14,331 nt of DNA from JADHZC01 sp964409505 (GCA_964409505.1 CAYPDK010000017.1:1-14331); one strand, 5' to 3'; shown: positions 1 through 8,335, numbered from the stretch's first letter. Made by a program: numbers and translations. The notes: generated from the sequence alone by a model not told the origin.

Positions 1-1367
1 TACCTCAAGAACATCAGTGGATATGGGAAGGAATTCATTCAGATCATGAGTTTGCGTATTCAGAGCATGCTTTTGGGTATCTTGATGAAAATTTTTTCTA
101 CACAAAATGTCATCCCGAGCCTTTTGGGGGATATATGCTCAAAGTGAGTACATATCCTATATTTGATCCGGAAGATGTTGCGCAGGAGATAGAATATGTA
201 ATACAATCAGAGACCCCAACAGGTAACACTTCTGGTATAATTTTAGAGGATGATTATACTGAAATACATAATCCCCCAGCAGGGAATTTATGGTTTAGGT
301 ATCCAAAAAACACTGATCTTACAGGTAGTATCCATGTCAATATTGAACAGAGTTCTCAAAATAGATTTTTTGATACTTATATATATAAACCTGTTATTCA
401 GTATGTAGAGACTAGTTTTCAGTCAAAAATTTCAACATATTTTTCAGATTTAACTAGTAACTCTCAAATACACAAAATTATACGGGCATTATTAACTCTA
501 TATGTGATGTTATATGGGATTTTTTTTTTATTGGGTAGCGTATTGATTACTATTAAAGATCTTGTAATTAGGTTTCTTAAGATCATAGTTATTAGTACTC
601 TCTTTTCTGAGACTAGTTGGACTATATTTAATAAATATATATTTCAGGCCCTTATCAAAGGATATTCTCAGTTGTCAAGTTCTTTGATTAATCCCTTGGT
701 TGTGGTTGAAGGAGAGGGAATACATCCTTTTTCATGGGTAGACCCAATGCTTTCTAAATATTTTCATAAAGATTTATGGTCTTTTATTTTCTATCAAATG
801 CTTGATTCTTTTGGATATTTTATAATTACTATTCTTCTTGTTATAGGAATTTTTAAATTTTTAAAAATAATACTAAAAGCAGTTGCAGGGTACGTTCTAG
901 GATTTGTAAGTCTTGCTATTATGATAGCTTTAGGTCCTATATTTATAGTGTTAACTTTATTTGAATATACAAGAGATATTTTTGAAAGTTGGTCTAGAAT
1001 GCTTATTGGGTTGACTTTATATCCTACTATTATGATCTTTTTTATCTTGCTTTCTGAGGAGGTGTCATATGAACTAATAGTTGACGCTTTGTCTCATCAA
1101 TGTATAATAACACATCCGGTATACATACCATTTCCTTTATTTGGTATTGCTACTCTTAAGATAAAGATATTTAGTTATGACTTATATCATCCAGCATCGG
1201 ATGATGCTCTATCAGGAATAATTTATTACCATCATAACATGATTGCGTCTGTTATATATTCTGGACTTATCTTCATTATTTCCAAAATGTATGACTCTTT
1301 TTCTAAAATAGTTTCAAGCATTTTGAGTAAAATTTCAGGTATTTTTTTTGGAAACTTTGAGAGATGA
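1..1367 (+). CDS. virB6: VirB6-like type IV secretion channel protein, 5'-truncated by the window edge
   Basis: Polytopic inner-membrane protein of the VirB6/TrbL family, which forms part of the T4SS translocation channel. The frame is open from position 3 with no stop. The first ATG (135) is probably internal, because 44 further codons precede it, so the true start lies outside the window. About 454 codons are visible. A hydrophilic N-terminal part (to about nt 470) is followed by hydrophobic segments near nt 480-550, 560-630, 780-960, 1000-1060 and 1240-1300. The strongest family mark is the stretch at about nt 930-1070, where 'LGPIFIVLTLFEYTRDIFESW' type residues precede an amphipathic and hydrophobic helix. 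This matches the 'LAP-F-LF--T---F--W---L' pattern I associate with rickettsial VirB6 proteins. It is paralogous to the next gene: both share an 'ALL---(F/Y)--LY-I-FL-G' block followed by 'DLV--F-K-I-IS-L-S'. The stop overlaps the next start (ATGA), indicating one operon. Which paralogue number it is cannot be told from the window. Confidence 0.85.
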   Translation, partial: PQEHQWIWEGIHSDHEFAYSEHAFGYLDENFFYTKCHPEPFGGYMLKVSTYPIFDPEDVAQEIEYVIQSETPTGNTSGIILEDDYTEIHNPPAGNLWFRYPKNTDLTGSIHVNIEQSSQNRFFDTYIYKPVIQYVETSFQSKISTYFSDLTSNSQIHKIIRALLTLYVMLYGIFFLLGSVLITIKDLVIRFLKIIVISTLFSETSWTIFNKYIFQALIKGYSQLSSSLINPLVVVEGEGIHPFSWVDPMLSKYFHKDLWSFIFYQMLDSFGYFIITILLVIGIFKFLKIILKAVAGYVLGFVSLAIMIALGPIFIVLTLFEYTRDIFESWSRMLIGLTLYPTIMIFFILLSEEVSYELIVDALSHQCIITHPVYIPFPLFGIATLKIKIFSYDLYHPASDDALSGIIYYHHNMIASVIYSGLIFIISKMYDSFSKIVSSILSKISGIFFGNFER

Positions 1368-4300
1368 GGTTTATGATACCTAAGTTAATACCTAAGTTAA
1401 GAATTCTATTTTTTATTTTTTTGATATTATTTCTTAACGGATGTGCTGAACCTTGCATTGAAGCAGACAATTTTGGTAATAATAGTACGAATGTTTATGT
1501 AGAATCTAATTATTCGAGATCATTTTCTCCTTCTCAACAAAGGCCAGATCAGGTAAGTAAAACGTCTTATTTAGAGCACTTTACTTATGAGAATGCCCCA
1601 TGGCAGGATAATGATATTAAGATAGATGATACATTTTTGCATCTTTTATCAGTAAATTTTTATTCTACTGAATATTTTGAAGGAGAGGATATTTCTCTTT
1701 TTGATGGTATATGCAATTGGTATGGTGATTCAGAAAGTACTTCGTTTGATTCTGAGTATACATTATCGGTGACTTCATTGTGTAAAGATTTGCCTATATG
1801 CTCGGATAGTAATGTTTGCGGTCTGCAGAATAATCCTGATAATAAGGCATATTTATTTGCAGGAGGATTAGGTTTGAGAGCAGCTATTTTTGATGAGGAT
1901 ACACAAAATATATTAGATTATTTGCACTTAAGCCCTATTGACAAAGGTGTAAATATTTATTTAGCAGGTCCTAATTACCTAGATAGAGTACAAAAAGTAT
2001 CCTCTGGCTTGTCTTTTATTTCTCAAGAGTTAGACTCATCTTATGTAGGAAAAAAATTACTATTTAAAGTTGATAGTAATTTTTATGATAATAATACAGG
2101 AAAATATTCTGTTAAAGTATTTTCAGGAGTTAGTGAATCAGGATTAATGAAAATTTTTAATGATCTGACTAATAGTATACAGAATCTTTTCCTGAATCCG
2201 AATGCAGATGAGGGTATGGAAAATCAAGTTGTAAATAAATTTTATCAAGCTTTAGTAGAAAATAGTGACTATAAAATAACCGTTAATGCATTACTTTCTA
2301 TTTTTTTTATATTATATGCTATTAATTTCTTAATTGGCAATATTCAAATTACATCAATGGATTTGGTTAAAGCCTTTTTTAAGGTAATTATAATCTCCAT
2401 TTTAATTAGTACAGAATACAGTTGGAATTTTTTTTATAATTATCTTTTTATATTTTTTGTAGAAGGAGTTAATCAAATTAAAAATATTGTTTTTTCATCA
2501 GGAATGTCTGGATCTCATAACGATATTTTTTCATTAATTTTTTCAGATGTTGTTTTTAAAAAATTACAAGCACTACTTATGGTGTATCCATTTCCTTTGG
2601 GAGTTTTTTATTTTGTAATAACATACATCATTTTTATATTTGTTGTTTTTGTAGTTTTACAAGTTACATGTATTTACATGATATCATTTTTTGCTTTATG
2701 TATTACTATTATTTTAGCTCCTTTGATGATAGTTTTTCTACTATTTTCTTTTACTTACCAATTGTTTTCTAATTGGTTGAAAATGCTTGTATCATTTTTT
2801 ATCCAAATGTTACTTTTATTTGGAGGTGTTTCTTTTTTTTTTGCTCTAATAGGAGATGAAGTATATAAAACTTTGGGATTTAGAGTCTGTAAAAGAAATA
2901 TAATGGGAGTTATATATTATTGGTACCCTGATCCTTATCTTTCAAGTGATTTTATGATTACAACAGATATTATTCCTGTTCCTATTTCCTACACAAAACA
3001 TGAAAATGGCGAGGACAAAACCTGTCTTCCCTATCAATGTATAGATGAGAGGTATCCAGATTTACCTACGTTAGATCCTAAAAATTCACTTGATCAAATG
3101 ATGTTAAAAAATTTTCATAACGAAAATTTTTTACAGTGGCATGCATTGCTTATAATGATTATATATCTTATTTTGTGTAGTTTTTATATTAGAGTGGTTG
3201 AGAGTTTAGCTTCACAGGTAAGCTCTGTTAATCGTCTTGCTATTAATTCTGGAGGTATGGTATTTGATCTTACACGTCGTACATTATGGAACACTCCTAA
3301 AAATCTTGTAAAAACAGTTATTGCAAGAACAAAACAAAAAATTGTATCAACGGGTAAGAAGATGGGGTCTAGGGCTACTTCTACATTAGTTCATAAATTT
3401 GCTGATGGAATGGAAAGGTTACTCTTCAAGCCAAAGGCTTATAGCCTAGGACATAAAAAAAGGATAGGAAAGAGAGCGGTAGCAAAAGAAAACTCTATAA
3501 CCTTAAAACAACGTCTCAAAAATGGGTGGAATCAGGTAGGACGAGGCATTGATGCTACAAAAAACTTTACAAAATCTTTACCAACTCGTTTTAAAAATGG
3601 GTGGAATCAGGTAGGACGAGGCATTGATGCTACAAAAAACTTTACAAAATCTTTGCCAACTCGTTTTAAAAATGGGTGGAATCAGATGGGAAAAGGGATT
3701 AATTCTGCAAAAAACTTTACAAAATCTTTGCCAACTCGTTTCAAAAATAGTCCTAGTCAAATAAAAGGAGGTGTTGGTTCTTTATTAGAGCGTTTTAGAG
3801 GAAGAGTTAAAAAAATTATTGAAACTGAGGATAATTTTATAGAGAAATCTACAAAATTTGAACAGAAACAGATTATAGAGTCTGTTAAAGAGGGAGTAAA
3901 AGAATCTGAAGTTCAAAAGAAAGCGCATATGGTTAAACAAGGTATAAAATATGTAAAAGGCGAAGCTAAGCGTGGAGTAGAACAGTCTATAGAGCTAGGA
4001 AAAAAGTCTATAGAGCGAGGAAAAAAGTCTATAGAGCTAGGAAAACAAGCTATAAATATAGGGAAACAAGTTGGGCAAAAAGCTATGTATATGAGTTACA
4101 AGGCTAAAAGAGTACTTAGTGTCATTAAAGCTTTAGGAGAGGAAGATTATCATCATCTCTTAAATATAGTCTCGAGTAAAGATGAATTTAAGAAAACTAC
4201 ACAAAAACAACTAAAATTAGAAAAAGAAATTCAAAACATAAAAGACACTGAGGCCATAGCATTATCAAAAGAAGTGGAAGAACTATATAATCAGGGTAAA

Positions 4301-4426
4301 TATACAGAAAATAATGTAATAGATAAATTAAAAAAAATAAGAGATGATGCTTTGATTAGAAAAGGGGAAAAGGAAATAGATGAGAAAGAAAAACAAAAAT
4401 TGCAAGATAATCAGGAAAAAAATTAA
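1364..4426 (+). CDS. virB6: VirB6-family T4SS lipoprotein with long repeat-bearing C-terminal tail
   Basis: A 1020-residue T4SS membrane protein. Residues 1-27 form a lipoprotein signal: basic start, hydrophobic core, lipobox L-N-G-C with Cys27. Residues 28-300 are a polar, probably extracytoplasmic domain with several cysteines (31, 117, 140, 146, 152). Residues 305-500 are the VirB6/TrbL membrane core. It ends with 'LAPLMIVFLLFSFTYQLFSNW', the counterpart of the same motif in the upstream paralogue. A loop with Cys509, Cys554 and Cys559 follows, then a last membrane helix near 590-610. Residues 620-1020 are lysine-rich and soluble: three 25-residue repeats (719-793) and a 7-residue repeat (875-902) sit in a charged, probably helical tail. 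ATG 1364 overlaps the preceding TGA by 4 nt, so translation is likely coupled; the next Met is residue 4. Extended VirB6 proteins with long variable tails are known in Rickettsiales. The tail's role is unknown; contact with host or secretion substrate is only a guess. Confidence 0.88.
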   Translation: MRFMIPKLIPKLRILFFIFLILFLNGCAEPCIEADNFGNNSTNVYVESNYSRSFSPSQQRPDQVSKTSYLEHFTYENAPWQDNDIKIDDTFLHLLSVNFYSTEYFEGEDISLFDGICNWYGDSESTSFDSEYTLSVTSLCKDLPICSDSNVCGLQNNPDNKAYLFAGGLGLRAAIFDEDTQNILDYLHLSPIDKGVNIYLAGPNYLDRVQKVSSGLSFISQELDSSYVGKKLLFKVDSNFYDNNTGKYSVKVFSGVSESGLMKIFNDLTNSIQNLFLNPNADEGMENQVVNKFYQALVENSDYKITVNALLSIFFILYAINFLIGNIQITSMDLVKAFFKVIIISILISTEYSWNFFYNYLFIFFVEGVNQIKNIVFSSGMSGSHNDIFSLIFSDVVFKKLQALLMVYPFPLGVFYFVITYIIFIFVVFVVLQVTCIYMISFFALCITIILAPLMIVFLLFSFTYQLFSNWLKMLVSFFIQMLLLFGGVSFFFALIGDEVYKTLGFRVCKRNIMGVIYYWYPDPYLSSDFMITTDIIPVPISYTKHENGEDKTCLPYQCIDERYPDLPTLDPKNSLDQMMLKNFHNENFLQWHALLIMIIYLILCSFYIRVVESLASQVSSVNRLAINSGGMVFDLTRRTLWNTPKNLVKTVIARTKQKIVSTGKKMGSRATSTLVHKFADGMERLLFKPKAYSLGHKKRIGKRAVAKENSITLKQRLKNGWNQVGRGIDATKNFTKSLPTRFKNGWNQVGRGIDATKNFTKSLPTRFKNGWNQMGKGINSAKNFTKSLPTRFKNSPSQIKGGVGSLLERFRGRVKKIIETEDNFIEKSTKFEQKQIIESVKEGVKESEVQKKAHMVKQGIKYVKGEAKRGVEQSIELGKKSIERGKKSIELGKQAINIGKQVGQKAMYMSYKAKRVLSVIKALGEEDYHHLLNIVSSKDEFKKTTQKQLKLEKEIQNIKDTEAIALSKEVEELYNQGKYTENNVIDKLKKIRDDALIRKGEKEIDEKEKQKLQDNQEKN
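3518..3742 (+). repeat. Three 75-bp in-frame tandem repeats in the VirB6-like tail
   Basis: Units lie at 3518-3592, 3593-3667 and 3668-3742, each encoding 25 residues beginning KNGWNQ and ending SLPTRF. Units 1 and 2 differ by a single A/G base (Leu TTA versus TTG context). Unit 3 differs from unit 2 at about nine positions. A decayed fourth unit starts at 3743 (KNSPSQ). Each unit is basic, with a GI-x-x-x-KNF core. The near identity of units 1 and 2 indicates recent duplication by slippage or unequal crossing-over. Confidence 0.95.
3986..4069 (+). repeat. 21-bp in-frame repeat (SIELGKK heptad), about 4 units
   Basis: Consecutive 21-nt units encode SIELGKK, SIERGKK, SIELGKQ and AINIGKQ. The first three are nearly identical in DNA; the fourth is diverged. 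The seven-residue period with Ile and Leu/Ile at fixed spacing and paired lysines would suit an amphipathic helix or coiled coil. It is inside the C-terminal tail of the VirB6-family lipoprotein. Confidence 0.9.
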
Positions 4427-4877
4427 AATCCTAACAAATGATAAAACAGTAAGGGCATTAAATATTAGTAATTAATTCAAGGAAGGTTAAACACCATGCA
4501 TTATAAGGTACAGAAAAATTATCACATTATAGCTACGTAACTTTATTAGTGGTATAAAAACAAGCTTTAGAGAGTTCTATTTAATTAATCGTAAAAAATA
4601 AAATCTTTAGGTTTTTCTAATTTCTAAAAATATTACTATTATTTTCTTATTTTAGAACCTCTTAAGAATAGCATTTTGCCTATATTCATTAATATTTTTC
4701 GTTATCAAGTTGAAAGATTTTGTATATTTCTTATAAAAGAATTATATAACTCCATTGAAATTTTGTCTCTGAGCGTCTATATATACCATATTATATTGCT
4801 ATTGATAATGACGTGAAGTTATTTTTAGCAATTTTTAGCAAAGTTGTTATTAATCTAATCATTTGGTATATAAGTTT
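4427..4877. other. Gene-free spacer between the virB6 operon and dnaK
   Basis: About 450 bp of AT-rich sequence with stops in all frames. The best initiation-like site is AAGGAAGG followed 9 nt later by ATG 4496, but that frame encodes only 14 residues (MHYKVQKNYHIIAT), so it is at most a gene remnant. I see no convincing terminator hairpin after the virB6 stop. The only functional signal I can support is the candidate dnaK promoter at 4755-4783. Confidence 0.6.
4755..4783 (+). promoter_or_regulatory. Candidate dnaK promoter (sigma70-like, overlapping a possible RpoH-type site)
   Basis: TTGAAA (4755-4760) is followed after 17 nt by TATATA (4778-4783), a reasonable sigma70 pair about 95 bp before the dnaK ATG. 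The same TTGAAA with TCTATAT (4776-4782) also resembles the alphaproteobacterial heat-shock consensus (CTTGAAA and CYTATNT). AT-rich background makes chance matches likely, so confidence is low. Confidence 0.35.
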
Positions 4878-6797
4878 ATGGGAAAAGTAATTGGAATAGA
4901 TCTTGGTACTACAAATTCATGTGTAGCAGTAATGGAGGGTAAAGAGCCTAAAGTAATAACTAATGCTGAGGGTTCGAGGATTACTCCTTCTATGGTGGCT
5001 TTTGCAAAAAATGAAATATTAATAGGAGAATCTGCAAAGAGACAAGCTGTTACTAATCCTAAAAATACCCTGTATGCTATAAAGAGGTTAATAGGAAGGA
5101 ACTTTGATGATAAGGCTGTAACAAAAGATCAATCATTAGTTCCGTATAAAATTGTTAAGGCAGATGGAGGAAGTTATGCATGGGTTGAGATAAATGGTAA
5201 AAAATACTCCCCTAGTCAGATTAGTGCATATATTTTACAAAAAATGAAAGAAACTGCAGAAAATTACCTAGGAGAATCTGTAACTCAGGCAGTGATTACG
5301 GTTCCTGCATATTTTAATGATGCTCAGCGTCAGGCTACAAAAGATGCCGGTAAAATTGCTGGATTGGAAGTATTAAGGATTATAAATGAACCTACTGCAG
5401 CTGCATTGTCATATGGCCTTGATAAGGCTAAAACTAATAAACTAATAGCTGTTTATGATCTTGGAGGAGGTACCTTCGATATTTCTATTCTTGAGATGGG
5501 AGAGGGATTATTTGAGGTTAAATCTACTAATGGGGATACTTTTCTTGGAGGAGAAGATTTTGACTTAAAGATACTTGATTACTTGATACTAGAATTTAAA
5601 AAATCCAGTGGAATCGATCTAAGATCTGATCCTCTTGCTCTGCAAAGATTAAAAGAAGCTACTGAAAAAGCTAAAAAGGAACTTTCTTCTGCACAGCAAA
5701 CTGAAATTAACCTTCCTTACATAACAGCAGATGCATCTGGTCCTAAACATCTATCTATGAATCTTACTAGGTCCAAATTAGAATCTCTTGTGATGGACCT
5801 AGTAGATCAAAGTCTTGAACCTTGTAAAAAGGCCTTAAAAGACGCAAAAGTTAAAACTTCTGATATAGATGAGGTAATCTTGGTAGGGGGTATGACTCGA
5901 ATGCCTAAAGTGATAGAAAAAGTAAAATCCTTTTTTGGAAAAGAACCTCATAAAGGAGTAAATCCAGATGAGGTTGTTGCGCTTGGTGCTGCTATTCAGG
6001 GAGGTATAATTCAAGGAGATGTTAGGGATGTATTGCTTTTGGATGTTACTCCGTTGTCTCTTGGAATTGAAACTCTGGGTGGAGTCTTTACCAGGCTTAT
6101 AGACAGAAATAGTACGATTCCTACTAAAAAAAGTCAGATCTTTTCTACAGCAGAAAATAACCAACAATCTGTGACTGTTAGAGTTTTTCAGGGAGAAAGA
6201 GAAATTGCTTCCCATAATAAACTTTTGGGACAGTTTAATTTAGAGGGTATACCTTCTGCTCCTAGAGGAGTACCTCAAATTGAGGTTACTTTTGACATAG
6301 ATGCTAATGGAATAGTTCATGTATCTGCTAAGGATAAGACATCAGGAAAAGAACAAAAGGTTACAATTCAGGCATCAGGAGGGCTTAGTGAAGAAGATAT
6401 TGAAAAAATGATTAAAGATGCAGAAGAAAATGTTGAATTAGATAAAAAACGTAAAGAATTTATAGAGGTAAAAAATCAGGCAGATACTAGTATATTTGCA
6501 GCGGAAGATTTCTTAAAACAAAATGAGTCTAGTATTTCTCAAGAGGACAAAGCACATATGCAAGATGCTATAAATAATTTGAATAAAATTATGTCTTCTT
6601 CTGAAGAAAATAAAGAGCTTTTACAAAAAGAAATTACCTCTTTGGGTGAGCTAACTTTAAAAATGACTCAAAAATATTCTAATGTAGAGACTACCAAAAA
6701 AGATGATACTGAAACTACAGAAAATGATTCTGATTCTTATAAAAATAGGGATAGTAAAGTAGTCGATGGTAGTGCTAAAGATGTTAGTGATAATTAA
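4878..6797 (+). CDS. dnaK: Molecular chaperone DnaK (Hsp70)
   Basis: Cytoplasmic ATP-dependent chaperone that binds exposed hydrophobic peptides in a cycle driven by DnaJ and GrpE. It has 639 residues, normal for the family. The nucleotide-binding domain starts at once with MGKVIGIDLGTTNSC (phosphate loop), then has ITVPAYFNDAQRQATKDAG near 140-158, NEPTAAALSYG near 170-180, VYDLGGGTFD near 192-201 and VGGMTRMP near 338-345. The hydrophobic DVTPLSLGIETLGG linker near 388-402 precedes the substrate-binding domain and helical lid. I chose ATG 4878, which gives the canonical MGKVIGIDLG start; an in-frame TTG at 4863 would add five non-conserved residues. The C-terminal tail is rich in Asp/Thr/Ser/Asn and ends DSKVVDGSAKDVSDN. 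It keeps a trace of the usual 'VVDAEFEEV' tail but without the clear EEV acidic motif. No good Shine-Dalgarno is visible. dnaJ follows downstream on the same strand. Confidence 0.98.
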   Translation: MGKVIGIDLGTTNSCVAVMEGKEPKVITNAEGSRITPSMVAFAKNEILIGESAKRQAVTNPKNTLYAIKRLIGRNFDDKAVTKDQSLVPYKIVKADGGSYAWVEINGKKYSPSQISAYILQKMKETAENYLGESVTQAVITVPAYFNDAQRQATKDAGKIAGLEVLRIINEPTAAALSYGLDKAKTNKLIAVYDLGGGTFDISILEMGEGLFEVKSTNGDTFLGGEDFDLKILDYLILEFKKSSGIDLRSDPLALQRLKEATEKAKKELSSAQQTEINLPYITADASGPKHLSMNLTRSKLESLVMDLVDQSLEPCKKALKDAKVKTSDIDEVILVGGMTRMPKVIEKVKSFFGKEPHKGVNPDEVVALGAAIQGGIIQGDVRDVLLLDVTPLSLGIETLGGVFTRLIDRNSTIPTKKSQIFSTAENNQQSVTVRVFQGEREIASHNKLLGQFNLEGIPSAPRGVPQIEVTFDIDANGIVHVSAKDKTSGKEQKVTIQASGGLSEEDIEKMIKDAEENVELDKKRKEFIEVKNQADTSIFAAEDFLKQNESSISQEDKAHMQDAINNLNKIMSSSEENKELLQKEITSLGELTLKMTQKYSNVETTKKDDTETTENDSDSYKNRDSKVVDGSAKDVSDN

Positions 6798-7144
6798 TCT
6801 TTCTTGTTTTAGATTTTATATACAAATACGTAATATTTGTCATATATCCTCTTTCCTATAAGATTTTAGAGGAAATTTTATTATTTTATTTTAGTATTAT
6901 GATTTATAATAAAAGAAGTGTTCTTTCTTTATATTTGTAGGACTACTTTTTGTAGGATTATTTTCTTTGTACAAGAATTTGGATGTAATTTTTGTGAGGC
7001 ACTTATTGTTCGTTATATTATTACAAGGTGGAGGGCTTTGTATCTTTTGTATTAGTCGTTAATTACTCTTCGGCTTTATATTTACAAAAAAGTATTTCTT
7101 TCATGAAGTGCTTGGGTAGTTTTATGTTTATTATTTTATAATTT
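6798..7144. other. Gene-free dnaK-dnaJ spacer
   Basis: This 347-bp AT-rich gap separates two genes that are often close together. No ORF of note is present. It contains TCCTCT...AGAGGA (6847-6873), which could form a 6-bp stem with a 15-nt loop before a T-rich run, a weak terminator candidate. It also has a small GTAG-GA-CTAC palindrome near 6938. No clear promoter for dnaJ could be singled out in the AT-rich background, though the gap length leaves room for one. Confidence 0.5.
6847..6873 (+). terminator. Weak possible terminator hairpin after dnaK
   Basis: TCCTCT and AGAGGA arms with a 15-nt loop are followed by AATTTTATTATTTTATTTT. The stem is short and AT-interrupted, and the T tract is broken by A, so this is only a tentative call. 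Confidence 0.2.
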
Positions 7145-8281
7145 ATGTCTAAAGATTATTATTCAATTTTAGGATTAAGCAAATCTGCTAGTGCTAGTGA
7201 GATAAAAAAAGCTTATCTTACATTAGCTAAAAAATATCATCCAGATCATAACAGTGGGTCTAAAGAATTTGAAAAAAAATTTAAGGAAGTTAATGAGGCT
7301 TATGAGGTGCTAAAAGATGATCAAAAAAGAGCGGCATATGATCGTTTTGGACATGACACTTTTAAACAAGGTGGTATGCACAATTCAAACCAAAATGTAC
7401 ATCACGATATACGCATGGATGATATATTTGGAGATTTTTTTAGTGACTTTATGGGCGGAGGCAGAAGAACTCAAACAAGACGAGGTAATCCTAGCACTAA
7501 TATTAGAGGGTCTGATATAAAATATAAGTTGAATATTACTTTGGAAGATTCTTTTCAGGGGTTGGATAAAAAAATTTCTTTTAGAAGTGAGGTAAAATGC
7601 TCTTCTTGCTCTGGTAGAGGTAGTAAGGATAACTCGGGAGTTGGTTATTGTTCTTATTGTAACGGCTCTGGAGTGCAAAAAATGCAGCAAGGGTTCTTTT
7701 CTATTTCGCAGACTTGTAGTGAATGTAGAGGTATGGGGCAGGTTATCAAAAATCCTTGTTCTTTTTGTCAGGGGAATGGTAGGTTTGTAAGAAATAGAGA
7801 TTTGATTATTAATATTCCTAAAGGTATCGAAACTAATACTAGTATGCGAATAGTAGGAGAGGGAGAAGCTGGCATTAGAGGGGGAGCTTCTGGTGATTTA
7901 TATATTGAAATTCAAATTTTGCCTCATAAAATATATAAGGTAGAGAATGGAGCGGATTTGCATTGCAGGTTGGATGTACCTTTTACTAAAGCAATTCTTG
8001 GAGGGGAAATTGAAGTTACTACTATAGAGAAGCAAAAAATTACAATTTCTATTCCACCAAACACTTCTAATGGGGATCAGTTAAGGGTTATAAACAAAGG
8101 TATGCCTAAGGTCAGGAGTAGTAATAGAGGAGATTTGTATGTTCATTCTTATATCTCTATTCCTAAATCTCTTACTTCTAAACAAAAAGAATTATTAAAA
8201 GAATTAGATCAAGAACTTGAAAAAAGTAATAAAGATTATAAAGAAGGATTTTTTAGTAAAATAAAAAAAACTTTTTTATGA
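7145..8281 (+). CDS. dnaJ: Co-chaperone DnaJ (type I Hsp40)
   Basis: Cytoplasmic partner of DnaK that delivers substrates and stimulates ATP hydrolysis. It has 378 residues, a usual length. The J-domain occupies residues 1-70, with the catalytic HPD at 32-34. The Gly/Phe linker (about 70-115) is somewhat asparagine-rich, with DDIFGDFFSDFMGGG inside it. The zinc-binding domain has all four CxxCxGxG modules: CSSCSGRG (152), CSYCNGSG (169), CSECRGMG (191) and CSFCQGNG (205). It can therefore bind two zinc ions, and the protein is a complete type I DnaJ. The C-terminal beta-sandwich includes GDLYIEI and ISIPPNTSNGDQLRV. ATG 7145 gives the standard MSKDYYSILGL start. No Shine-Dalgarno is evident in the AT-rich leader. 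The gene ends about 30 bp before the first hairpin of the decayed IS element. Confidence 0.98.
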   Translation: MSKDYYSILGLSKSASASEIKKAYLTLAKKYHPDHNSGSKEFEKKFKEVNEAYEVLKDDQKRAAYDRFGHDTFKQGGMHNSNQNVHHDIRMDDIFGDFFSDFMGGGRRTQTRRGNPSTNIRGSDIKYKLNITLEDSFQGLDKKISFRSEVKCSSCSGRGSKDNSGVGYCSYCNGSGVQKMQQGFFSISQTCSECRGMGQVIKNPCSFCQGNGRFVRNRDLIINIPKGIETNTSMRIVGEGEAGIRGGASGDLYIEIQILPHKIYKVENGADLHCRLDVPFTKAILGGEIEVTTIEKQKITISIPPNTSNGDQLRVINKGMPKVRSSNRGDLYVHSYISIPKSLTSKQKELLKELDQELEKSNKDYKEGFFSKIKKTFL

Positions 8282-8308
8282 GATTTTTTTAAAGAACAAG
8301 CGGAAATT

Positions 8309-8335
8309 CCCATCTCCTTTAGGGGAGAGGATGGG
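8309..8335 (+). repeat. Left hairpin of the IS remnant
   Basis: CCCATC and GATGGG arms enclose TCCTTTAGGGGAGAG. Adding T8308/A8336 makes a 7-bp outer stem, with further pairing possible through bulges. It is similar in sequence and orientation to the hairpin at 9040-9064 (CATCYCCTTYAGGGG core in both). It begins 28 bp after the dnaJ stop and may also act as a weak terminator, although no T tract follows. Confidence 0.6.

Noticed and set aside
3578..3760. Minus-strand 60-codon ORF inside the VirB6 repeats
   Set aside because: It is the antisense reading of the 75-bp repeats, so its internal repeats merely mirror the real gene.
4496..4540. Small ORF of 14 codons with a good AAGGAAGG leader
   Set aside because: Too short and not recognised; the leader match alone cannot support a gene.
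4863..4877. TTG start giving five extra N-terminal residues on DnaK
   Set aside because: ATG 4878 gives the canonical DnaK N-terminus (MGKVIGIDLG); the extra residues (MVYKF) are not family-like.
5835..6215. Minus-strand 126-codon ORF inside dnaK
   Set aside because: Fully contained in a certain gene on the other strand, with no recognisable domain.
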